Below are positions 22,585 through 31,570 of a DNA stretch of 38,404 bases, piece by piece. The stretch is from Phaeoceros laevis. Lineage: Eukaryota; Anthocerotophyta; Anthocerotopsida; Notothyladales. Position numbers and translations under genes: made by a program. The notes under the pieces are model-generated. The model did no database searches and had not been told where the DNA came from. It worked only from the letters and a program-made list of their open reading frames with translations. The stretch is taken from positions 536,831 through 575,234 of the forward strand of contig JBNGIQ010009481.1 of the NCBI GenBank assembly GCA_049999765.1, in the 5' to 3' direction. The stretch's first letter is position 1; every line of letters starts with the position of its first letter.

Positions 22585-23562
22585 CGCCTCTCAGACTGGA
22601 AGGATTCCAAGGAGAAGAAGGCAGCTTCTAAAGCAGGTCTACTCGACGTCGACTGCGGATGCCTCCTGGATTCCCCCGCCCAATGCTGCCCCAGGCCAAT
22701 GCTTCCCCCGGGCTATACTAACCCTGCCGCCCATCTTTATACTGTCCACTCCTGCCCTGCTCGCTCCCAGCTTGCGCGTGTGTGGTGGCGCACAGTTGCC
22801 TGGCCCGCCTCCTTCTTTTCTTAGGCTGTGGCAGGCTTTTTAAAGGGCTGGAACATCTTACCGGATCCCAGATTCCTCCCAAATTGCACGCAGCCTCCTG
22901 GCCCGGGTGCACCTCACTATGCCAGGTCAGGTCAACCGCTGTGTGGTGCCTCTTTTTCCCGGCACCGCGGCTACATACAGTGCAGGCTACATGTGTGGAA
23001 TATGCATTGGACGCCAGGAATCATCTGCACCTGCATTTCGTACCACTTGGCCCGATTTTTGCACAGCTGCCTCTGCTGCCTCCCGGCCGGACAAGCGCGC
23101 CACGATAGGAACATCTCGCCGAAATCGGAGCCCAGCTCGTGGGTCCCCCGTGAGGACAGCTTCTCTTACCTCCAGCCCCACCACACATTCGACCACACAT
23201 TCGATTCGTGACCAAGAGATTCACACAAGGAAGGAAGCGATCAATCACCAAGTGGACCCATATACAAGTCCCCCGCCGAGATGTTATTGGATGTCAAAGC
23301 CCAAAAATAGCTTAGCCCCAACGGGAAACGCGCTCACGGAGGCAACTTTTCCAAGTGCGGCATGCCAACTAGTCTACTTTGTTACCCAAGCGGCATGCAA
23401 ATATGGCCCCAAAAGATATTTTAAGACGGCCAAGTTGAACAAGGCAGACTCTAGCTACAGGGCCTATTATGTCCAGAGCTAGCTACATGTATAGTCTATA
23501 TGCATAGACATACATGTATGTATGTAGAGTAAACGTGGACATGTATGTCATACGGCTCTAGG
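22585..23562. promoter_or_regulatory. MOT1 upstream region and RING-gene 3' flank
   Basis: The half next to 22584 is the MOT1 promoter. A 12-bp unit ACCACACATTCG is perfectly duplicated at 23180-23203. No gene was recognised. The part next to 23562 holds the 3' flank of the RING-type gene, including a palindrome listed separately. Confidence 0.4.
23484..23518. repeat. 35-nt near-perfect palindrome (hairpin)
   Basis: Arms TACATGTATaGTCTAT and ATAGACATACATGTA flank a 4-nt centre (ATGC); they pair completely except for one bulged A in the left arm. It lies about 45 nt beyond the stop codon of the RING-type gene, so it would form a stem-loop in that gene's 3' UTR if transcribed. Further ATGTATG copies follow up to about 23550. 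Confidence 0.7.
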
Positions 23563-24675
23563 CTAGTACATGTTGCTGGTGGCTTGTGTGCGGGACTGGA
23601 GGTCCGTTTGGCAGTAGTGGAACACGGGGAGGCCTGAATCTGCCCAGCTCGCCCGCGCTTCCAGCCAGTCCAGTTCGTGTTGTGGGTAAGGGCAGCCCGC
23701 CCACACGTCTTTTCTGAAGGCGGCTTCCCTTTGCTCGTCGCTCACGGAGCTGTTGTATTCGAACACGCAGTTTATCCTCTCGATTTCGGCTTTGGCGTCG
23801 TCTTTATCCGCGTTGGCGTCGTAGGCTTCCGGGTTTAGGGCTGCGGTTAGGATCTCCTGCCACGCCAAGTGCTCCCCCACCTCCCTAGGGTTCTCGTTCA
23901 CAAAGTTGGTTTTGGTGTAGTTATCTTGGATCATGGGAGCGGGTTTCAGTATTTCCTTGCAAGTAGGGCAGGTGTGGACTTTGGGAAGCTGAATGGGAGG
24001 GATCTTCTTCTCCTCTACCTTCTCCTCCTCTTCTCCTTCCTCACCTTCCTCACCCTCTTCCTGCTCATCGTCTTCTTTGGGCTCATCCTTCTTCGAACCC
24101 TTGCGATTGGGCTTTTCATCGTCATCTTCATTTTCCTCATCGTCTTCGTCCTCGTCATCTCCCTCCTCTCCCTCTTCACCTGGTTCTCCATCTGAGGGAT
24201 TTGCTTCATCGGGTTTGGGTTGCTCAACTACAGGAGGAGGAGGGGGTGGAGGGGGTGGTGGTGGAGGCTCTGGTTTTCGCTTCTCAGTTATGATGTGGTT
24301 CACAAAGCAGCGGATGTGAAAAGGGTGCTCGCAATTTTGTAGCCTGATCCAAAGCCGTTTGCGCAGTGCATTGTTGCAAACACCACATTTGTCCCGGTAT
24401 TCCACTATTTTGGTTTGAGGATATAGGTGTGCTACTTTCTTAGGGGGAGGAGGAGGGTCGGGCTTCGGGATGTACAAGGCTTTTTTGGGTGGAGGTGGAG
24501 GCTCAAGCTCTTTGGCTTCCTTGGCTTTGTCACCATCTTTAGGCTCCGCACTCGCCTCTGCAATTGTAGCATCGACTTTAGGTTCCTCTTCTACTTCTTC
24601 CTTATTTTTCTTCTTCTTCTTTTGCCCATCTTCTTTAGGTTGTGCAAGAGGTGGAGGAGGTGCTTTTGGGGCCAT
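23563..24675 (-). CDS. RING-H2-like zinc protein with finger interrupted by a long acidic insertion
   Basis: A single exon from ATG 24675, 370 aa. The N-terminus is Lys-rich (about 18-26) and contains two PPPPPKK motifs. A RING-H2-like set of ligands follows: C97-x2-C100-x14-C115-x-H117-x2-H120-x2-C123, in KCGVCNNALRKRLWIRLQNC and EHPFHIRC. The last pair comes only at C236-x2-C239 (THTCPTCKE-like context, here VHTCPTCKE). The 112 residues between C123 and C236 hold a run of 12 prolines, then an almost purely acidic stretch (E/D, G, a few K). After the finger is a roughly 130-residue region without a known domain (NPREVGEHLAWQEILTAALN, FRKDVWAGCPYPQHELDWLE). If the ligands fold together it would be a ubiquitin E3 ligase; this is inference. 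No known gene name fits. The reading frame is clean. Confidence 0.65.
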   Translation of the reverse strand: MAPKAPPPPLAQPKEDGQKKKKKNKEEVEEEPKVDATIAEASAEPKDGDKAKEAKELEPPPPPKKALYIPKPDPPPPPKKVAHLYPQTKIVEYRDKCGVCNNALRKRLWIRLQNCEHPFHIRCFVNHIITEKRKPEPPPPPPPPPPPPVVEQPKPDEANPSDGEPGEEGEEGDDEDEDDEENEDDDEKPNRKGSKKDEPKEDDEQEEGEEGEEGEEEEKVEEKKIPPIQLPKVHTCPTCKEILKPAPMIQDNYTKTNFVNENPREVGEHLAWQEILTAALNPEAYDANADKDDAKAEIERINCVFEYNSSVSDEQREAAFRKDVWAGCPYPQHELDWLEARASWADSGLPVFHYCQTDLQSRTQATSNMY

Positions 24676-25420
24676 CAATTCATGTTAATATTTCATTTGC
24701 CCATATCAAGATTTCCTGCTCTTGCCTCGGATGAACAAAAGATCAATACAAGTGTCTAGGTATTTATGTTTTTTTGAATGTGAATCTATATCATTCAATC
24801 ACTCCAAACGCAATCATTTCCAAGGCAAAAACTCTCTGGTACAATTGGACTCCAACAAGGATTAGTGACCAAAGCATTTTTAATTTACATGTGCATGAAA
24901 AGACACATCTTTGAAAACTGCATAATCAATTAATTGGATGGTTTTTCCTCATAAAAATTAATAATAAATGACTAATGACCTTCAAAGAATGCAGCTTATA
25001 ATATGTGTCTAATATTATAGTAGATATGTACATTGCAATAAGGTTGTGTCTTGTGTCTAACTTTTCAATGACAAGAAACATTCCTATGCAACATGATCCT
25101 TCAAATAGTGTTTCAAGCCCCTATTAATGTGTCTTTCTTTAGGAAGCTAGCAACTTCTTGATATTACCTTCTTCTATTGAACATCTTCAACTTGTAATTT
25201 TTTTATCAACCTCTTATCCAATCTTATTAAATATTTCTATAATGTGTGGTACTTACGTGGATGCCTAACAACTAATGTATCTATGTGTATGAGCTAAATG
25301 TATTCGCCCTTAATATTTTGCCCTAATGAATGTAGAGACACTATTGTTGTAAACCACTGAGTGTACACATACTAGTGTTGTAGGTTAGACGCTCTTGTGT
25401 AATACCAGTAATATTAACCC
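24676..25420. other. AT-rich intergenic stretch
   Basis: Strongly AT-rich compared with the rest of the window, with no coding sequence. The part next to 24675 must contain the promoter of the RING-type gene. No transposon termini were identified. Confidence 0.45.
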
Positions 25421-26098
25421 CTTTTGGAGAGAGGGCGCAAAGTCTGTTTTTTGCGAAGGGGTTTTTTTTTTCCCCTCAAAGGAAAATCAAAGCCGGTAAA
25501 AGCGTGTACGTATACTACCTCCAATTTTCACATCTATCTTAGCTACTTTAAACCTGTAGAACGTGTGGAAAGGGCTTTGGGCCCAAAGTCGTTGGGACGG
25601 ACGGACGGACGTGGTCGATTTCATAATGGGCGGAAGGGACCGTGGCACCTTGTCTCGTCGGTCATCATACGTGGTTCCGTCCAGCTACGTCTGCAATTTA
25701 CCTACCCCGTACTTCCTCCCGTCACACCATACCTACCGTAACTAGCTCCCGTCCCCTCTCACTACAGCAACAAGGCAGTAGAGTTTTAAAATAAAAAATA
25801 CCCTGGTCCAAAAGGGGTCAAGGAAAAGTTGTTTGATGTGATTCCAAATGCTAACAAGGGATAATAGCGTGTAGTCTTCCCTCCAAACCAAATCAGGTTC
25901 CAAAAAAGGTTATGCAGAATCCTTGCCCCAATGCCTTCAAGATCACGTAAGATGAGCTTCCGTGATTTGCTTGAGATGTAGGAGCTTGGTTTTATTAGTG
26001 TCCAAAGATGCTTGGGATCCATACGCTAGAAAGCATCCCATGCATACTGCAAGAAGACTCCATCCTAGCTCGGCCTTCAATGCAAATTATGGCCAGAC
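25421..26098. other. Gene-free stretch with a poly-T hairpin
   Basis: At 25456-25478 AAGGGG, a run of T and CCCCTC could pair as a small stem, and GGAC is repeated four times at 25596-25610. Short open frames have no recognisable product. Confidence 0.35.
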
Positions 26099-26202
26099 CT
26101 CTTGGTCACAATCTAGATCAATTGTGGGCACATTTTAGAGAACAANNNNNNNNNNCTCTTGGTCACAATCTAGATCAATTGTGGGCACATTTTAGAGAAC
26201 AA
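26099..26202. repeat. Exact 47-nt direct duplicate flanking an assembly gap
   Basis: The 47 nt at 26099-26145 recur exactly at 26156-26202, separated only by ten N (26146-26155). Identical contig ends on both sides of a fixed-size gap indicate two overlapping contigs that were scaffolded and not merged, so one copy is probably artificial. Confidence 0.85.
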
Positions 26203-26276
26203 TGGCACAACACCTTGGGAACAACTCCCAAAGTTTCCAAATTCAAGGTTCGCATACGATGCACCTTGTCATTGAC

Positions 26277-26486
26277 ACATACACAAGAAACATGGGTCCT
26301 GGTCACGTTTAAAACTTGGCCACATTCACAAGAAACACTAGCCTCCACTAGGAAACATGGCTCCTGGTCACCATCTAAAACTTGGCCACATTCAAAAGAA
26401 TCTAAAACTTGGCCACAATGCCGCCACATCCAAAAGAATACTAGCCGTGGTATAGATTTATATGCCTGCTAGCCCTGGTATAGATA
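26277..26486. repeat. Degenerate tandem repeats
   Basis: A unit of roughly 55-65 bp containing AAGAAACATGG-TCCTGGTCAC and TAAAACTTGGCCACATTCA recurs imperfectly between 26283 and 26400. A shortened TCTAAAACTTGGCCACA copy follows at about 26400-26417, and a CTAGCC-TGGTATAGAT pair lies at about 26441-26486. No open frame is conserved across the units. Confidence 0.6.
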
Positions 26487-26950
26487 TATATCCACAATTA
26501 TCAAAGTTTCTGTTTTACTAGCACAAAACACAGCACAAAGGCCAAACTTGTACTACAACCTTTGCATTTGTAAACACTAGTCCTTTGGTGACGTGCGGAC
26601 TACATAACCAATAGCCCTAGTCCTGGTTGTTAGATATCCACCCCTACATCCAAGGTGCTCTACCGTTTCCAGCAAGGAAACCGGGCACAACTACTAAGAG
26701 AGCTAGATATGTGACAACAGAACATATACTATCTGGTAACAAAGGCGCTTTGAGACCCTTGTGCTCATACTCCTCAGAGCCTGTTGTAGATGGAGCGAGA
26801 GAACTAGCTAAACGCTACTCAAGTAATGGTAACAAGAGTTACACCTGTGTCAATCAGGGTTGAAACGCAAAGAAAGGCAGCCCGAGTTCCTTGACATTCT
26901 TCCATGCTCCGTCCACCCAGACCGTATGGAGTCTCTTCTCATGATACATC
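26487..26950. other. Gene-free stretch
   Basis: No gene, RNA or ordered repeat was recognised on either strand. Confidence 0.35.
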
Positions 26951-27361
26951 ATGATACATATGTATGCAGCGACTGATGTGTACGTGGAGGCATTTCAACT
27001 GTAGCTGCAGCAGGCTTTGACAATTGCCTTTCAACTTGTGAACTGTAGCCGCAACTTGCCAACTCTCCCTTCCCTCAATGCACCTGGCTGGGAGAAGCTT
27101 GGATTCCCCAAAAGGACAGTTTAAATCGGCGGCAAAAAAGCGCCAGTGGCACCAGCAGAAGATCGCTGGTGACCAAGTATCACCCATCCTGTCCATGACC
27201 GCCGGCCTCGTTGAGCTTTACAGTCGGAACCCTGGATTGCTTGCCCACAGTGCAGTCGTTGCTACTGTAGGTCGGAGCGCCTGTTGATGCTAGCTCTAAA
27301 CTACATTCCCTCAGCGTGAGCTCCTGCACACTGGGAACTGGGGTCAATTGAGCAGTCCACG
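26951..27361 (+). repeat. Diverged direct repeat, copy 1 (of an upstream region)
   Basis: This segment aligns along its length with 28861-29291. Shared blocks include TTGCCTTTCAACTTGT, CAACTTGCCAA, CACCCATCCTGTCC, GTAGGTCGGAGCGCCTGTTG and CACACTGGGAACTGGGG, with small indels and substitutions (roughly four fifths identical by eye). Copy 2 is the immediate upstream region of the trefoil-DUF642 gene; copy 1 is followed by unrelated sequence, so it is a promoter-type duplicate without its gene. Confidence 0.75.
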
Positions 27362-27487
27362 CCCATCTGGGAGACATGCTCTTCCTACTGCTAGCTCCTA
27401 AGAGTGGAAACCACATGGGTTTTTGTCACAGGGGCTAGCTGTTAGCAAGCGTTCAAGGAGCTTCCAGGTAAGAAAAGGCGGCAGCAG

Positions 27488-28650
27488 TTAGACCGGTATA
27501 AACGAGGGTTGGAATGCAAAAACTTCCCGGCCACTCCTCCCGAGTCTCATATCTGGGACATCCCCAATTTTCCATACTCCATCTACCATATCATAGGCAA
27601 GCAACTGTTCTCGCGGATTGAGCAAAAACACATGGTCTCCAAAAGCAACCAACTGGGAGTGGAGAGAGCGAACTGTAGTGCATAAGCTCAGCGGTGTCTA
27701 TTGAATTTACAAGGACCCATTTGTTTGTCGGGACATGAAACCTGTACAAGTCGATGACTGGAGATTCTTGCTTTACAAAAAATTCAGGGCTCCAATGTGC
27801 CATACCTCCAACAAAAAATTCAGAGTCACAATGAGCCATACCTCCGCATAAAATACTCTCGCGCCCAGGCAGGTTGGGGATAAACTTCCACAAGGCTAGG
27901 TCAATGTAGAAACCCACAAAGCTTACAGGAAGGCCCGGATGTGCTGAGATTCGGAACCAAATGACACCAGCGCGGTCCATGTAAGGTCGACATGCTGTCA
28001 GCCGAACCCCTTGCCAAGCATAGTTGCGTAGGGGCTTGCTGGGAAGCAGGGTCCCAAGAGGCGGATGTAGAGTCATAAACCTGCACCCTGCAGAAGCCAT
28101 TTTCCGCAGGCCCCAAATCACTAGGCAGCTCCTTCCATAGCTCACGGGCGAAGGAAAACCAAAACACCTTGTAGGACATGGTCTCTGCATTCACTGCTAA
28201 CTGCACATAGGCTGCAGACATCCAAGGTATTTTTGCATTGGAAATAGCCGGAGACAAAAATCTGCAAAGTTGCAACAGCAGGTCGCATACGAAAATGCGC
28301 CAAGACGAGCCAGCCACCAGCAGGCCCTTATCAGCAAACCGACAAAACTTAGATGGGAGAGTGGGCATGACTTGCCACTTGCCAGAGAAGGGCTCAAACC
28401 CCCTTACCCCCGTGAACTCTCTTCTCAAAGGGTGCACGGCGCACATGAGACGATATGCAGACGCATCCTAGAAAGCAGTGGTGCGCATCAAAAACTTGGT
28501 GTCGGATAGAAGCCGACACCATTCCCTACACACCAGACGAAACTGGAACAGCTGTAATAGCGGCAACAGCCTCAGTACAGCTTCTTTGACATCTGCAGAA
28601 AGCTTGCTCCAACCTTGCACACGCCTCACAGCCTTCCCCTCTCCTTCCAT
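27488..28650 (-). pseudogene. F-box/kelch-type gene, broken by a stop and two frameshifts
   Basis: From ATG 28650 an F-box is readable (WSKLSADVKEAVLRLLPLLQ, then LFQFRLVCREWCRLLSDTKF). It ends in an in-frame TAG at 28468-28470 after MRTTAF. The same frame resumes (DASAYRLMCAVHPLRREFTG) and runs through kelch-like sequence to VQVYDSTSASWD near 28075. There the frame changes to LPSKPLRNYAWQGVRLTACR ... IPNLPGRESILCGGMAH. A second frame change near 27690 leads to GDHVFLLNPREQLLAYDMVD, GVWKIGDVPD and a final FAFQPSFIPV before TAA at 27488-27490. An intact relative would be a substrate-binding subunit of an SCF ubiquitin ligase. The middle carries a 36-bp tandem duplication (27775-27845, GGMAHxxxEFFV). 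No intron explains the breaks. Confidence 0.8.
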
Positions 28651-28860
28651 CTCAGCCCAGGTGCCTGCTTCAGCTATGCCATCATCTCTCCATCAATAAC
28701 CGCTTGCTCACCAGCCAATTGCAGCCGACAGTTCCAATCTTCAGCTAAGATGGAAATTTTTCTCTGGCTGAGAGTCATCAGTCCCCTAATTCACGTAACA
28801 CGTCTTTGAACAGGTAGTGAACCATGAGTTCCTTCCTGTACAGTTACAGAGTCACAGATC

Positions 28861-29291
28861 ATGATACATGCGTATCCAACGACTGATGTGAGCCATGTGC
28901 AGGCATTGCCCCTGTAGCTGCTGCGTGCGGGCCCTGACAGTTGCCTTTCAACTTGTCAACTGTTGCCGCAACTTGCCAAGTCTCCCTTCCCTCGATGCAC
29001 CTGGGTGAGAGAAGCCTGGATCAGCTTGGACTCCCCAAATTTAAAGGACGGTGTAAATCAGCAGGAAAACAGCACCCGTGGGACGAGCAGAAGATCACTG
29101 GTGACTAAGTGCCACCCATCCTGTCCCTGGCCCGCCGGCCTCGTTGACCTTTTCAGTCGGAACCTTGGATTGCTTGCCCACAGCGTTGCTGCTGTAGGTC
29201 GGAGCGCCTGTTGGAGCTAGCTCTCTACAATATTATTCCCTGAGGGTGGGCTCCTACACACTGGGAACTGGGGGCAATTGAGCAGTCCACG
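28861..29291 (+). promoter_or_regulatory. Direct repeat copy 2: upstream region of the trefoil-DUF642 gene
   Basis: The second copy of the segment at 26951-27361, ending about 130 bp before ATG 29422, so it probably contains the promoter or 5' UTR of that gene. Between the F-box start (28650) and 28861 no other feature is seen. Confidence 0.6.
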
Positions 29292-29421
29292 GCCTTGGAC
29301 AAGACGTGGGGCCTGGGCTTGATCAAGCCGGTGGCAGCCTCCCAGGAACCATCAGAAACCTTGAAGCTCCTTGCCTCTGTGTGCGCCTTGACAAACTTTG
29401 CAACTGTCTTGCTGCAGCACA

Positions 29422-30750
29422 ATGGAGGGAACGTTTGTCCTCCGCATTCTCCTCCTGGCCCTCTTTTTGCTCTCCGTTGCTCCAACCCTGTCCCGGGCTC
29501 AGCTCGACGACCTTGGCGTGACGGACTCCCTCAACTTCAGCATTAGCAGCAGCAGCGGCAGCAGCAACCACGGCCTGAATGACCTCAGCGCCCCGGCATG
29601 GATCGTGACGGGCCCCAACCAGACCGCGGACGGCGTGCCTTCCTGCTCCTACTGCCTCCAGGTCTTCACCGAGCTCGGGTCCGACAGCAGCAACTTCACG
29701 GGCCTCCCCGTCTACGTCTCCCGCTGCCGCAGCTTCCAGGCCCGAGAGCTGTGGCAGTACAGCAACAGCAGCAACCAGCTGGTGGTGAAAGACCTAAGCG
29801 GCCACCTGCTGTGCCTCCAATACAAAACCCAGGACGACGAAGAAGCAGGCGGAGGCGATGGAGACCTCGGCCTGACTGTGACCAAATGCAAGGGCGGCCC
29901 CAAGCAGCAATGGTTCCTGGAGTCGGACAAAAGAATCCGCAGCGGCAAGACGGCGGAGGAGGGCTCGTCGGCAGCGGAGCCCCTGTACCTCTCCCTGACG
30001 AAGGTCCTGGAATACCCTAACTTGCTCCTCTTGACGGATACCGGCATCGCCAACTCCTCCAACGGCGTCACCACCACCGAGTTCACGTTCCAGGCTCCCG
30101 CCAGCTACTGGGCCAACCCTGGGCTGTCCCTCCGCCGGGACTCCAAGAACGATGTGCCAACCAACTCGTCGCAGAACCTCATCCAGAGCGGCGGCTTCGA
30201 GCGCAGCACCATCGCCCCGAGCTGGCCCGCCGGCCAAGACTGCTCCGCCTCGCCGACCCCGCCGCTGTGCTCGTCCACCTTCTACACGGCGGGGGAGATC
30301 TTCCCTCTGTGCGGATGGACCATCATCAGCCCGCCGGAGTGGGTGAGCGGGCGCGAGAAATGGCGGCCGGCCCGAGGCAATTCCAGCCTCCTCCTCAGCC
30401 ACGGCGCCGTGATCAACCAGACCATCCCCACCGTGCCCGCCCTGCGCTACAACGTCTCCTTCAACCTGGCCGGATACCTTGCCCACCTCCCCATCCTGGA
30501 CGACTACGAGGCCTGCCCCAACACCACCGCCGTGGGGTCTCCCGGCGACGTGCAGGTGAAGGTGTTCAGCGGGAGCGCCACCATCACACGGACCTTCGTC
30601 GTCACCCAGTTCAGCACCGACAGTCACCTGCGCTGGCTGAATGCCACCATGAACTTCACGGCGGTGGCCAACGTCACCGTGGTGGAGTTCAGCAGCCTCA
30701 GGACCGACGAGTGCGGCCCCTTGATCGACGAAGTCCGGGTGGCTCCCTAG
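29422..30750 (+). CDS. Secreted ricin-B-like beta-trefoil plus DUF642 protein
   Basis: A single exon, 442 aa from ATG 29422. Residues 1-26 are a signal peptide (hydrophobic LRILLLALFLLSVAP, cleavage near SRA-Q). Residues about 72-230 resemble a ricin-B-type beta-trefoil: RELWQYSNSSNQLVVKDLSG with HLLCLQY, and LTVTKCKGGPKQQWFLE containing the QxW signature. Residues about 250-441 resemble DUF642, a plant cell-wall galactose-binding-like module: NLIQSGGFE, FPLCGWTIISP, VPALRYNVSFNLAGYLAH, and the typical end VVEFSSLRTDECGPLIDEVR. Many N-x-S/T sites suggest heavy glycosylation. A wall- or glycan-binding role is inferred. There is no toxin A chain or other enzymatic domain. The gene is GC-rich and intronless, and its upstream region is duplicated beside the F-box pseudogene. 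Confidence 0.75.
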   Translation: MEGTFVLRILLLALFLLSVAPTLSRAQLDDLGVTDSLNFSISSSSGSSNHGLNDLSAPAWIVTGPNQTADGVPSCSYCLQVFTELGSDSSNFTGLPVYVSRCRSFQARELWQYSNSSNQLVVKDLSGHLLCLQYKTQDDEEAGGGDGDLGLTVTKCKGGPKQQWFLESDKRIRSGKTAEEGSSAAEPLYLSLTKVLEYPNLLLLTDTGIANSSNGVTTTEFTFQAPASYWANPGLSLRRDSKNDVPTNSSQNLIQSGGFERSTIAPSWPAGQDCSASPTPPLCSSTFYTAGEIFPLCGWTIISPPEWVSGREKWRPARGNSSLLLSHGAVINQTIPTVPALRYNVSFNLAGYLAHLPILDDYEACPNTTAVGSPGDVQVKVFSGSATITRTFVVTQFSTDSHLRWLNATMNFTAVANVTVVEFSSLRTDECGPLIDEVRVAP

Positions 30751-31570
30751 CTGTAGCCTGATGGTGAATGAATTCATCACCTCTATTGAGCTTGGTCTTG
30801 AAAATTTAGCTACCACCTCGCTAGCGCATGCGTTTCTGGAGCAGTTGAGGCCATTTGCATACACCCAGCAGGCCCTGTGGCGAATCGGATCTGTTTAGCC
30901 CTGGCACTCTTCGTCCCTAGGTCCTTGGCCAGCAGGGGAACCTGTACAGGTAGGTCTTGGAGCACTTGTAAGGCTCCTTGTCCATCCATGGAATAAGAAG
31001 TATACATCTATATGGTTAAAGGGCCTTCTATTTCTGGCCATAGGCTCGAGCTCAGTTTGTTGCCAGACCTGACATGTATGTAATGAGCAGGAAGCCATGG
31101 CCAGATTCCGGTAATCTTTACTTGCTGCACGAGGCATCCATGGATGCTTCCATAAATTAGTGGAGAGCAGTGAGTGGAGGGATTTGTTCCTGCAAATCGA
31201 TCTTTGTCGACTACGTGCAATCGGCTAAAAATACCGAGCGTGCACAAGAACGTGTCCCTGCCCGCCTTCCTAAATTTGAGCCCAGTCGACCTAATGTGGC
31301 GTTTCCTCCGCAGAAAAATGTAGAGCAACATGTGAGGCCACCTTCTTCACGGTGGCGACGCCTCGATCGGCTGCTGCTGCCAATTGCGGGCTGGGAGACG
31401 CCCCTTGCGCACAGCTGGCTGCGCCCAGGAGGGAGATCTATGTTGCATCTCATGAAGCCGCGCAGGGGCAAGCTGAAGGAGTTCACTCGCAGCCAGCCAT
31501 CGCTCAGGACTGAAAGCTCCGCGGATCCACTGGTTCCTTCCCCTTGCAAACTTGTCCCTCGGGAGCAGCA
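30751..31570. promoter_or_regulatory. Spacer and cryptochrome upstream region
   Basis: This holds the 3' end of the trefoil-DUF642 gene and the promoter/5' UTR of the cryptochrome. Open frames at 31170-31574 and their antisense partners show no family resemblance. No conserved light-response element could be assigned confidently. Confidence 0.35.

Noticed and set aside
21037-22824. 595-codon plus-strand open frame, and other long frames over the same DNA
   Set aside because: It is antisense to the MOT1 gene, its translation is low-complexity His/Gln/Arg/Asp typical of a shadow of GC-rich codons, and it has no family resemblance.
23993-24319. Serine-rich plus-strand open frame
   Set aside because: Antisense to the acidic insertion of the RING-type protein (GAG/GAA codons read as CTC/TTC or TCC/TCT).
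24676-26950. Search for an LTR retrotransposon or autonomous transposase in the gene-poor region
   Set aside because: No gag/pol-like frame, primer-binding site or terminal repeats could be supported; only degenerate short repeats are visible.
29794-30864. 356-codon minus-strand open frame
   Set aside because: Shadow of the GC-rich trefoil-DUF642 gene; compositionally biased and without motifs.
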